NCBI GenBank assembly: GCA_002179805.1
Contig: NAVB01000146.1
Coordinates: 42,174-106,173 of the forward strand
DNA length: 64,000 bases
DNA from: Acanthamoeba lenticulata
Lineage: Eukaryota > Discosea > Longamoebia > Acanthamoebidae
Direction of reading: 5' to 3'
Shown: positions 54,301 through 64,000 of the stretch, piece by piece
Layout: every line of letters starts with the position of its first letter
Position numbering within the stretch: position 1 is the stretch's first letter
The notes under the pieces: model-generated
What the model was told of the DNA's origin: nothing
Seen by the model: the letters and a program-made list of their open reading frames with translations, nothing else
The model's database searches: none
Program-made: the position numbers and the translations under genes

Positions 54301-57300
54301 ACGGCGGCGTCGGCAAGTCGTCGCTGCTCGGCTGCTTCCGTCTCGAGCGCGACGAGGTCGAGGCCGAGTCCGACTCGGACGACGGCGCGCACCAGGACGG
54401 CGCCAGCAAGAAGGACAAGAAAAAGGCCAAGAAGAAGGCCAAGAAGAACGAGCCCAACATCGCCACCGACGGCATCGACATCGCCACCGCCAAATGGAAC
54501 AAGTGCGTTGATTGGTTCTTGTCGTGTTTTATTGATTTTATATTTCTTTGTTGACCTGTCGTTGGCAGCATTTCGTTCCGAGCGTGGGACTTTGCGGGAC
54601 AGGAGCTATACCACACGACCCACCAGTTTTTCCTGTCCAAGCGGAGCATCTACCTTCTCGTCTTCAACCTGCTCCACATGCTGCACAACAAGTCCGACGC
54701 CACCGCCACGGTACTTACGCGCCAACCGCGGCCGCCATGCGGCGCTGATCATCTCTCGCTGACGCATGCCGCGCTTGCTGGCTTGCTTTTGGGACCACAC
54801 GCACGCAGGTGGACTACTGGCTGCACAGCCTGCAGGCGCGCGTGCCCGGCGTGCCGGTGATCATCGTGGGCACCCACCTGGACGTCTACACCAAGGCCAC
54901 CAAGAAGAAAAAGAAGAAGGACGGTGCGTGCGCTCCTCTTCCGCCCTCTGCCTCCTCCATGGCGTCTCTCGACTCGCTGGCGATTGGGACGACTGACAAT
55001 CAATCGGGGACCAGCCGCCGATAACGAGTCGACGGCGGTGAACGAGCTGCTCAACAAGATTCGGGCGCGGTACAAGCGGCGATTCCCGAACGTGCTGGAC
55101 GTGATGGCCGTCTCCACCAAGTCCAAGCGTGGCGTCAAGGCACCTCCTCTTCTTCCTCCTCTTCCGCTGTCACTCGCCTCCGCCTTCTCACACATGTGCG
55201 GGTTCGACGTCGTGACGAACAGGAGTTGCAAGCGCGCATCGCCGAGATCGCAGAGAAGAAAAAGTACGTGGGCCAGCAGGTGCCCACGCCCTACGTCATC
55301 CTCGCCCGCCAGGTCGACATTCTCACCAGGAAGAAGAGCCCGCCAATCATGGTGCGCATTCCACACCCAAGATGCGAAAAGAATTAACAAATCATTTATT
55401 TAAAATGTCGACTAAAACCCAAAACAAACGTGGTGAATCAGACGCTGAACGAGTTCGAGGAAGTGGCTCGTGCCTACAATGTGGCCAAGGAGGAGGTCGT
55501 GGATGTGCTCCATTTCCTCCACACCATCGGCGAGGTCGCTTACTTCGATGACGACCCGTCCGACGGCCTGGCCGATCGCGTCTTCCTCGTGCGCCCACCT
55601 CGCCAACGCTCTATTCGTTCGCTCTATTCACACGACATTGTGCTCACGTGACCCCATGATCTCATGGCGGCGTGTTTTGGGGCTCCAGGACCCGCAATGG
55701 CTCACCAACGTGATGAGCAGCGTCGTGACTCTCCGACACAACATCGTGAGGTGTGTTTTTCATAGAATTATCTCTTTTTTATTTTATTTTTTCCTGAGCT
55801 TCGTGCTAATCGAGGGGTGTGCGAGCAGGGAGGGCAAGCTGCGCCACTGCGATCTTTCGTTCATTTGGAAGCCGCCGCAGTTCCCGCCCTCGGTCCACCC
55901 GACGCTCATCCAGCTGTTGAAGAAGTTCGAGATCCTCTACCCGCTGCCGCGCCAGACGACCCCAACCTCTCCGCGCCTCGAGACTGGTACCCGCCCTTTT
56001 TCTCCAAATTAATTACTACAATTAATAGCACATTTCAATTCCAATACTATTTATTGTGATCCGAATTTTAAACTAAAGACGAATGAATTATTAACTGAGC
56101 AGGAACGAGGCCGTCGCTGCAGCAGTGGAAGGGCAAGCAGGATGAGATCGAGACCGAGGTGTCCCTGGTCCCGTGCCTGCTCGACAAGGAGCGTCCCGAG
56201 TCCAAGAAATCTGAATGGTCCCGCGTTACCTTCCACCTCTCCCTCTCTCTCTGGTCGGACATCAGCAGAAATTCGTGAATTGGCGACTCACGCGCGACCA
56301 ACGACAACAACAACAGGCCGCTTTACGAGGACGAGAGCGAGCAGATCTCGCGAGTGTGGGAGTTTCAGTTTCTGCCGCTGGGGTTCTTCTCCCGTCTGTT
56401 CGTGCGCACGATGAATGTCGTCGAGCGCTATTCCAAGAATGTGGACGACCAGCAGAGCCTCAAGATCGTCACCTACTGGACCAACGGCATCATCGTACCC
56501 GCCCCCGCCCGCCCTCTCCTCCTCCTCAGCCCGCGCACGCATATAGGACGGTCGTGAACGACGTCGTGTCTGTGGCGTTCGCAGGTGCGCCTGGGCGAGC
56601 CCACGAGCGAACGAAGCGAGAAGGGGTTCATGGAGTACATCCCAGACGAGTTCGTGCTCAAGCTCCACGTCCGCACCCGGGCGGAGTCATCCAAGTTCGT
56701 GTTCCTCCTCCTCCTCCTGCTCCTGCATGATGGATGCTGATTGGGGGGAAACGAAATCAGGCTTTTTGCGCTGTTGGTGGAGAACGTGGACAGTTTGATC
56801 GAGGGCTGGTTCCAGAACCAGATCAAGTCGGTCCAGATCCTGTGCCCGCATTGCATCAAGGCCCACCGGCACCCGCCCACGACCTTCAACCTCAAGGCCA
56901 TCCAGCTCGCCGTGACGCAGGGCAAGCAGCACATGAGCTGCCACGGGACTCCGCTCGACATCCGTACGGAAGCACCGACCTGTCCACCAGTGTCCCAACG
57001 AGTTCATGAGCTGATGAACTCTTTTTTTATTTTTATTAATTCTTTTTATTTTATTTTATTTGCTTTGTCAGACAAATTCGCCGCAGACGTGGCGTTGGTC
57101 AACATGACGGAGTACATTGTCAGCGTCGAGAGCCTCGTGCTGGGCGACTGCGTGGGCGCCGGCGCCTATGCGCAGGTCTATCGAGCGCGCCTTCACGGCC
57201 AAGAGGCAAGCGCCTCCCTCTTTCCCCCTTTTCGCTTTCGTTCTTTTTGTAATCCCTTTGGGGCTGGCGCAGGTGGCAGCGAAGAAGATCAATCTCGTGG

Positions 57301-60293
57301 AGGCCGGCGCAGCGCAGGGCGACGTCACCGAGAAGTTCCAGGACCTGCGACGTGAGGTCATGCTGATGAGGTCCACCTCCTCTCCTCCTTGACCCCTGCT
57401 TGGCCCGCTAAGCGAGAAGAGGTCGCGCTTGTACTCAACATTCGCACCACACAGTGGACTGAAGCACCCTAACACGGTGCGCCTGAAGGGCATCTGCCTG
57501 GCGCCGCTGATGATCATCACCGAGTTCCTCACCGAGGTCGAGCCTTCGCCCAGCAGCTGAGACGCCTCTCTTCCTCACATGCATGACCTGGCGGGGGTTC
57601 GTCGCGTTCGTGTTCGTGTGCGTGTGTGTGTGTGCGTGTGTGCGTGTGATCGTTGGTCGACCTGCAGGGCAATCTCTACGACTTCCTCAAGGCGCGAGCG
57701 GGCCAGGCCGAGCGGATCGGGTGGGCGCTGCGGCTGCGCATCGCGCGCGATATCGCCGAAGGCATGAAGTTCCTGCACAGCGCCGTCCCGCCCATCATCC
57801 ACCGCGACCTCAAGAGTCCCAACGTCCTCGTACGTCTCTTCTCAAACTGCTACTCGTCACCATCATCATCATCCCACGTCGTCCGTCTGACCGTGTGCGT
57901 GCATCGCGTTCGACAGTTGGCTTCGGCGTCACCAACAAGTGCTGTGGTGGCAAAGGTCCGCCTTTGCTCTGGGGGCAGGCGACGCCGCCTCTGCGGTTGG
58001 CTCACGCGTTTGTGGGGGGGGGGCTGGTCAGGTGGCCGACTTTGGACTGTCGACGCGCATGACGGCGACGACGGTGAAGGGCAGGAATGTGTGGAATCCT
58101 GTGTGGCTCGCGCCTGAAATCATGCGCAAGAAAGAGTACACCGAAAAGGCCGACGTCTACGGCTACGGTACGCTGAGCTCCTCCATCGATCGTCGCTCTT
58201 GCGCTCCGCCCTTGGTGACACCACCACATCCTATGGCGCTCCACACAGGCATCATGCTTTGGGAGCTGTTGACGCTGCAGCACCCGTTCGATGAGTACCG
58301 CGCCAAGTATGAGGTCGACAGCCAGCTCGAGGAGGCCATCGTCAACGGCCTCCGGCCCTCCACGCCCAGTGACCTCGTACGTCCCTCTCCACCTCTACCT
58401 TCCCCTCATCCAATTAATTGCCTGCTTGAGCTCAACCACGCTGTCGCCCGGCCAGGTGGCGAGCCTGGAGGCTTGGGACTACGTGGAGCTGATGTGCTCG
58501 TGCTGGGACACCGACCCGCAACTGTACCGCAGCTCCTTTTTTGTTATTTTATTTTATTTTATTTTATTTTATTTTATTTTATTTTATTTTATTTTATTTT
58601 ATTCATTCATTCATGTCACCCAATTGGGCCGCAGGCGACCAACGTTCGAGCGCGTGTGCGAGAGGCTGGGCGACATCCAGAAGGGGCTCGCGCCCGCCAC
58701 TTTGTCCGCCTATGGCGACAAGCGCGCGAGCTCCGGCCCGCAAGGTTCCCTCCCCCCCTCTTCCCGTTTTCGTGCTGCACCGGCGTGCGAGTCGATTCCT
58801 GAACCCTCGTGGCTCACCAACGCACGCACGACAAGCAGGAGGCAGGTCGTCGGAGCAGCTGCCCGCCTTCACCGTCAACGACTTTGGCGTCTCCAAGATC
58901 GCGCGGGTGCCCGCCCTCGTTCTTATTCATTTATTTGTTTATCTTATTAATCTTCATTAAAATTGTTATCTGGGGTGTGCAGCTCGAGCGGGAGCGCGGG
59001 GCGGGCATCACGTGTCTCCTCATTGTGGAGACCGAGGACGCCGGCGGAAGCGATGACGAGGAGTACGACAAGTCCATCACTCTCTGGGCCGGCTGCCAGG
59101 ACGGCTCCGTCTGCGTGTGGAACGCTCGGGTACCCGCGCGCGTCTCTTGCTCGGCTCCCTTGACGGCTGCCCGGGCCCTCGCTCATGTGGCGGCCAATGG
59201 CCGTGTGCTGTGCTGGTGCAGAGCGGCGATTTCGTGGCGAGCGTGCCCGCGCACAAGGGCCCCGTGACGAGCCTCGTCATCAGCGAGGCCGGCGTGTGGT
59301 CGGCCTCGCCCAAGGACACGCAGATCCTCCTCTGGGACCGCAAGGTTCTCCCAACTAATCCCATGTCGTTCACCCCCGTGTGTGTTCGTATTGGCTGACG
59401 TGGAGTCGACACCAGAAACATCGCATTAACAAGAAGCTCAAGGCCGCCGCCGGCGTCAACAGCCTCCTCTTCGTGGGGCCCTTCCATGTGTGGGCGACCT
59501 CGCAGAACACGGTCACCCTGTGGGACGCCAAGGTGCGCGACGCCGCCTCTCACTCGCTCGCTCGAGTCCACTCAACGTTGGCTCACGCGCGCGCGTTCTG
59601 AGCAGACGGCCAAGCTCTACAAGGCCTTCGAGGTGGCCGCGGGCAAGGGCGAGCTGGGCGTGATGGCCTGCGTCAAGTCCAACGTGTGGATCGCCGCGGG
59701 CTCCTCCATCGTCGTGTGCCAACCGACGGTACACAACGCCGCTCCTCGGTGCTCCTCATGTGGCTTACACTTGCGCGCGTGGCCACCAGACGTTGGCCGT
59801 GCTGGACGCGATCGACAGCCACGCAGCGAGCATCAACGCCATCGTGCGGGTGGGCCAGGAGGTGTGGTCGTGCGGCAACGACAGGAAGATCGTGACCTAC
59901 AACCTGGAGGGCGAGGTCCTCCACTCGCTCGACAACGCCGACCGCGTGATGGCCCTGACCTACCAGCCCTCGGGCCTTCGTGTCTGGTCGGCCTCGGCCG
60001 ACGGCCTTGTCGTCATCTGGGACGCCCGCGTACGCATCCACGCACTCTTCTCACACGAGCCGCCAACGTCCAAAGCTCACGCGCGCCCACAAACACACAC
60101 ACACACACACATGCAGACGTATCAAACGCTGGAGCGGCTCGAGGGCCACCACCTCGACCGGCAGAAGGAAGTGACGTCGCTCGTGCGCTACGCCGACTCG
60201 GAGAGCGAGACCGTCTGGAGCGCCTCGGCCGATGGGTCCGTGGTCTCGTACCGCCTGGGCGAGCTGCTCGACGCGCGACCCGCCCGCGGCTGA
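51338..60293 (+). CDS. ROCO-family kinase (LRR-Roc-COR-kinase-WD40), Roco4/LRRK-like
   Basis: Start at the first in-frame ATG (MLGSLASASSGHASL), stop TGA at 60291-60293, around 25 introns. Domains: ribonuclease-inhibitor-type LRRs (51.6-52.5 kb, e.g. LTSLDLSGNMLSHADITILA); a linker; canonical LRRs (53.5-54.2 kb, e.g. LRKLDVSFNRISHLPVEIER); a Roc GTPase with P-loop FVGDGGVGKSSLL, DFAGQE and G4 THLD; COR (55.4-56.9 kb, e.g. VLHFLHTIGEVAYFDDD); a kinase (57.1-58.7 kb: GAGAYAQVYRA, VAAKKIN, HRDLKSPNVLV, ADFGLS, WLAPEIM); and a C-terminal WD40 propeller (59.0-60.3 kb, e.g. LWAGCQDGSVCVWNAR). The kinase DFG and GTPase DFAGQE are intact, as in Dictyostelium Roco4 and unlike the DYG of LRRK2. Several introns hold simple repeats. 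Confidence 0.92.
58546..58600 (+). repeat. (ATTTT)11 microsatellite in a ROCO intron
   Basis: Eleven perfect tandem copies of ATTTT are followed by three ATTC units. It lies inside the intron between the kinase exon coding SCWDTDPQL and the exon beginning RPTFERVCERL. Other ROCO introns carry TG-rich (57609-57650) and CA (about 60096-60110) repeats. Confidence 0.95.
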
Positions 60294-60379
60294 GAAACGT
60301 GTCATCACGAGACGTTTGTGGCTTTGGTTTCATATTTATTGGTACAACAAACAACCAACAACATAACAACATGTGGAGC

Positions 60380-62624
60380 TCAGGAGGAGCCAAACAGCTG
60401 CCGGTAGCGCTCGCGCGTCTTTTCCCACCGGGCGTCCTTGCTCCCGGGTGGCGCTCCCGCTGTGCCAGGCCCGGCGAGTACAGCTGGCCCGCCAAACCCA
60501 AGGCCCCGCGTCGTGTCTCCAAAGTTGGCCATGCTTGCTGCGCGTTGCGCGAGTCCCATGCTGGTTAGTGCGCCAGCATGAGGAGGGGACACACACGACG
60601 GACTGTACGCACCTTGAATGGGCTGCGTGATGCCGGTCCGCTCGCGGCCGAGGCCCTCGCCCTCGTTCCAGCCCATCCGCTGAAGCAGCCGTTTCCCCTT
60701 GTTCTCCACTGGCGGCGCTGGTGGCGGCTGCCATGGACGATAGGCCACGTAGCCTTCTGCTTGCTGTTGCTGGTGCTCTGGGTGGGAAGCGCTAGTCGAG
60801 TTCGAGGCGGACGAGGTGCTCTTCTTGTAGAGCGCGCGCCGCCGGGCGGTGCGATCGACGTATCGCGTGCGGAGGCGCTTGCGCTCCTCGAGCTCCTCGC
60901 CCGTGAGCATCTGGTAGAGCCGCCGTTTGCCGTCTCGTCGCTCGCGCTCCGCGGCCTCCTCGCGGAGGGACTCGCGCAGGGCCCGGAAGATCGGGTGGCT
61001 CAGGTTGGGCTCAAAGTTGCCCGTGAAAATGCTCTTTGCTGGCTCCGCTGGCGGCGCTGGTGACGGCGGAGACGCGGTGGTCGAAGTGGTCGTGGTCGTT
61101 GTGTCCCGGCCGACGACGAGCCTGGTGGAGCCGATGATGATGTGGTCGTTGATCTGGAGCGGGCACTCGTGCTCGCCCGAGGCCACGCGGCTTTCGCTCA
61201 AGCGCTTCCCGTTCAGGAACGTGCCGTTGTTGCTGCCCAAGTCCTGCGCGTCGCGTCACGCAAGTGGACCTCGTCAGTCGTCCCACTCTTTGCAACTCAA
61301 CACACAGGCTGGCCTCAGGACCGGACCTGCAGCCAGAAATAGTGCTGCCAGTAGAGGTTCTGCCATGTGATGCGGGCGTGAAACTTGCTGGCGAGGAGGT
61401 CGTCGAGCTGGACGTCGTTCGTCCGATGCCGCCCGATCGTGAACACCTTGGTCGTGGCTGTGTGTATTTGTGTGCGTGTTCAGTACATGTGAGTGCGTCT
61501 GAGTCTCTCCCCCGCGCAAGTGTGAGCAAGTGTGAGGCGCAGGCTTCCTGCCGCGCACCGGTGTCGCTCTTGTGGGCCTCGTCCTCGCGCGTGACGTCGC
61601 CGATGACAAAGGAGCCCAGCGGCTCGCCGCTGGCGGTGGCCATGGCGGTGGCGACGGCGGTGGCGGTGGTGTCGGCGTTATCGATGCGCGTGAGGGTGAG
61701 GCTCAGCCGCGCGGGCAGGCCCGCGTCCTCTTCCTCGGCTTCGACCGCGTCGCCGCTCTGTTGCGCCGCCGCGGCGACCTCGACGTAGTCGTCGCGCGAA
61801 AGGCGGTGGTAGGTGGCGGCCGGGAACGCGTTGTAGTCCAAGTAGAGGTCCGACGCGGGCGAGTAGTACAAGCCCGTTCGGGTGTCGTAGTAGGTGTGGC
61901 TCGTGGCGTCCCACGTCCAGCCCTCGCCCGTACACCAGCTCTGCCGTTCAGCGAGTCCTCGTTCGCGAGCGCTTCGAGCCAGCTCAGCCAGGTCGTCCTC
62001 TTCCTCATCACCGTAGTCATCATCTTCTTCATCGCCTCTCCCTTCTTCGCTCTCTGATCGTTCTCGTTCTCTTGCTGGACCTGCTTCTTCTGCTGCGCCA
62101 CTCGTGGCCGCTCCCTCGTGACCGCTCGTTCCCTCCTCTGGGTCTGGTGGGGCTGACGAGGTCTCTGCGCTCGTCGACGTGCTCGATTCGGTGGCTGGCT
62201 GTGCTTCGGACGACGCTGCGGGCTTGGAGTCGAAGCGCACAATGCGATCGACGAGCACGGAGAGGAACTTGCTCGAGCTCGGGTCCCAGTGGTAGCAGGG
62301 CGAGGTCTGCTCCATGGAGGTGAGGTTGTAGTAGAGGTTGGACGCGAAGTCATAATGCAGGCCCGTGTAGGAGTCTAGAAAGAGGCCTTTTGCTGGGTCG
62401 TACTGCAAGCGGTCAGGGACCTCCTCGACTGCCGTGGTGCCACGCTGCTCGCCGTCTTGTTCTTGCTGCAGTGCTGGTGCATGCTCCTGCCCTCCATCAT
62501 ACCAGGCCCCTCCATCTTGCTCCGTGGAGGTTCCTTCCTGCATTTGAGGCACGGCAGAGTCATCTTCATACAAATCGTCATAGCTCACTACAGCTCGGCC
62601 CGCGAACGCATCGGCGTTGCTCAT
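60380..62624 (-). CDS. AGGF1: AGGF1 homologue: OCRE, FHA and G-patch protein
   Basis: ATG at 62624 (MSNADAFAGRAVVSYDDLYE), stop TGA at 60380-60382. Two OCRE-type aromatic repeats are clear: YDPAKGLFLDSYTGLHYDFA with SNLYYN, and WTWDATSHTYYDTRTGLYYS with DLYLDYN. They flank an acidic Ser/Glu region. The FHA phosphopeptide domain is split by introns: TKVFTIGRHRTNDVQLDDLL, KFHARITWQNLYW, then DLGSNNGTFLNGKRL. A basic helix follows (RRDGKRRLYQMLTGEELEER), then a G-patch (GKRLLQRMGWNEGEGLGRER) and an Arg-rich tail. OCRE plus FHA plus G-patch in this order is the AGGF1 layout. OCRE and G-patch proteins act in splicing, and AGGF1 is linked to the spliceosome, so a nuclear RNA role is likely. Confidence 0.88.
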
Positions 62625-62916
62625 CTGGCCCAGCACAAGCTTTTTCTTGTTTTTTCTTTTGCCATTAGCCCTTTTTCCTGTCGTGGATTTTCCTTGGGAA
62701 ACAATTCATGCCGGAGAATTCGGTCGACAACAAGGGCAAGAAGACAGATTGTCAAACGACTGCATCGGATCCCCAGTTGCGCGGACAAGTGAAGCGGGAA
62801 CGCGGCGCTTGGCCTTGCTCGAATCGAGACTAGTGTGGCCGTGAGCCTGAGGGCCTGGTGTTGGTGCCAAGAGTTGTGGTTGTGACTGTTTTCTCGATTC
62901 GATAGGCAGCGAAACA
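62625..62916. promoter_or_regulatory. Divergent promoter, AGGF1 homologue (-) and right-edge gene (+)
   Basis: These 292 bases separate the two ATGs. T-rich sequence on the left side (TTTTTCTTGTTTTTTCTTTTGCC near 62641) and no TATA box. Confidence 0.45.
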
Positions 62917-64000
62917 ATGCAGCACGAGCAAATCTTCAACAAGCATTTGGGAAGCACGGGACCCAGAGCGAGCGTTGGTCCCTCCACGTGCGTCCGCCTG
63001 TGAGTTACTGCTCGTGGTTTTCATTTACTCATTTTCTTTTTTTAAATGGTCAATGCCGACACTAGTGCGCATCGAAGCTTCAAAAACACCAAACAATTCA
63101 TCGAAGCCGTCGCTGATCTGCCCGAGGAAGAGGATGACGAACCCCGGGTCGAAAGGAAGCCAAGCAGGGGTTCGGTCACTGCTGTTGCGCAGCACGACGT
63201 GGAAAATGACGAAGATGGAGAGGAGGAAGACGAGCAGCCCTTCCTGGAGAGCGTCACCGAGCAGCAGGTATGTTTGCCCCTCGTCTTCTCTTGCGCCTTG
63301 GCCTGCTCGTTTAAACACGACGATGACAGGTCTGCAGCGCGTTCGAAACGGCCGTGCGCTGTGTGTACTGCCCTATCAATCACAACTACGAGATGATCAC
63401 CACGTACATGGCCAACGACTTTGAGTACCTCAAGAAGGCACTCGGCCTCAGCCGCAAGGACCTCCGCACCGAGCTTCGTTCGGCCAAGCGCAAGGGCCGC
63501 GTACGTTCCTGCGGCTTCAATGCCCTTTTGCTCTACCTTTTGTCCAGATGGTCTCACCTTTCTTGTTCCTCCAGCTCATCATTGAAGAGCTGCAACAGCG
63601 GTTGGAGAATCTGGACAACCACTTCTTCTACAAGAAGACCGCGTTCCAGGTACAAGGCGCTACAAGGCGTTGGTGGGTTGCTCTTTCTTTACACGCGTAC
63701 TCACGCGCATGGATATCGACAGAGCGAGCGCCAGTTCGAGAACTGGCGGCAGAAAGAGAAGTCCGACCTCGAGCGGTTGATCAATCAACTCAAGCAGATC
63801 CCTGCCTTCTCTGCGAGCCTCTGCATCAAGAGTACCTCTCTTTCCTCTTCCCTTTGGCCCTGCAATTGACCTTTGGGTCTCACTACTGTATCGTCTCGTG
63901 CCCACAGTCCTCGGCGGCAAAGAATTGATCACCAAAGATGGCGGTTCGTGTGCCATCTTTTTTTGCCTTTTTAATTAATTAATCAATTTATTATTGTTAC
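62917..64000 (+). CDS. Unrecognised helical protein, 3' end uncertain or beyond window
   Basis: The likely start is the ATG at 62917 (MQHEQIFNKHLGSTGPRAS); its exon joins in phase to an acceptor ending CACTAG at about 63065, continuing AHRSFKNTKQFIEAVADLPE. An alternative start without that intron is the ATG at 63046. An acidic region (DEDGEEEDEQPFLESVTEQQ) is followed by FETAVRCVYCPINHNYEMIT and ANDFEYLKKALGLSRKDLRT, with several Cys/His. Helical segments come next: LIIEELQQRLENLDNHFFYK and RQKEKSDLERLINQLKQIPA. The last visible exon reads ILGGKELITKDG and either splices at 63944 or ends at a TAA near 63973. No known family recognised. Confidence 0.6.

Overview
The window is nuclear DNA of a protist, most likely an Acanthamoeba-like amoebozoan. 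This is an inference from four things: GC-rich coding sequence, very compact gene spacing, genes cut by many short GT-AG introns, and a protein set (Roco4-type kinase, complete alsin, tectonin-like RhoGEF, amoeba-style F-box/WD40) typical of free-living amoebae. No prokaryotic operons, CRISPR arrays, rRNA or convincing tRNA genes were found.

Layout from left to right. 1-3000 (-) is the 5' two-thirds of a UBE2O-like E2/E3 ubiquitin enzyme running off the left edge. 3.2-6.55 kb is an odd, less GC-rich island: a small membrane protein, a class-3 lipase relic with an in-frame TGA in its signal peptide, and a decayed minus-strand gene with a perfect inverted repeat. Most of the island lies between two near-identical 36-base direct repeats. 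6.6-10.7 kb holds a ZIP metal transporter (-) and an inositol polyphosphate kinase (+). 11.3-13.9 kb is an F-box/WD40 protein. 14.25-16.7 kb is glutathione reductase (-) back to back with a tiny coiled-coil gene (+). 16.8-25.1 kb is an alsin (ALS2) orthologue (-): RCC1 repeats, DH, PH, MORN and VPS9. 25.3-27.4 kb is RAD1 of the 9-1-1 clamp and a small protein with a mitochondrial-type presequence. 27.5-29.9 kb is a five-AT-hook protein (-). 30.4-32.5 kb is a DENR-type zinc domain fused to an RNA ligase.

32.7-33.8 kb is a head-to-head ribosomal pair, RPL34 and RPL38. 34-39 kb carries a RasGEF and a DCAF4-like WD40 protein, both (-). 39.4-45.3 kb is a very large RhoGEF with lectin-like repeats, an acidic/proline-rich middle, an IQ motif, DH and PH. 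45.4-49.4 kb carries one or two coiled-coil/Lys-rich proteins (-). 49.9-50.8 kb is a UBE2E-type E2. 51.3-60.3 kb is a ROCO kinase (two kinds of LRR, Roc, COR, kinase, WD40 propeller). 60.4-62.6 kb is an AGGF1 homologue (OCRE, FHA, G-patch). An unrecognised gene starts at 62.9 kb and runs to the right edge.

The genes are individually regulated housekeeping and signalling genes, not a cluster. Two themes recur: small-GTPase signalling (alsin, RasGEF, RhoGEF, ROCO) and ubiquitin (UBE2O, UBE2E, F-box, DCAF4). The observations most worth following are the DENR-RNA ligase fusion, the repeat-bounded decaying island at 3.75-6.55 kb, and the lectin-RhoGEF architecture. Exon boundaries were read by eye from splice signals and reading-frame continuity.
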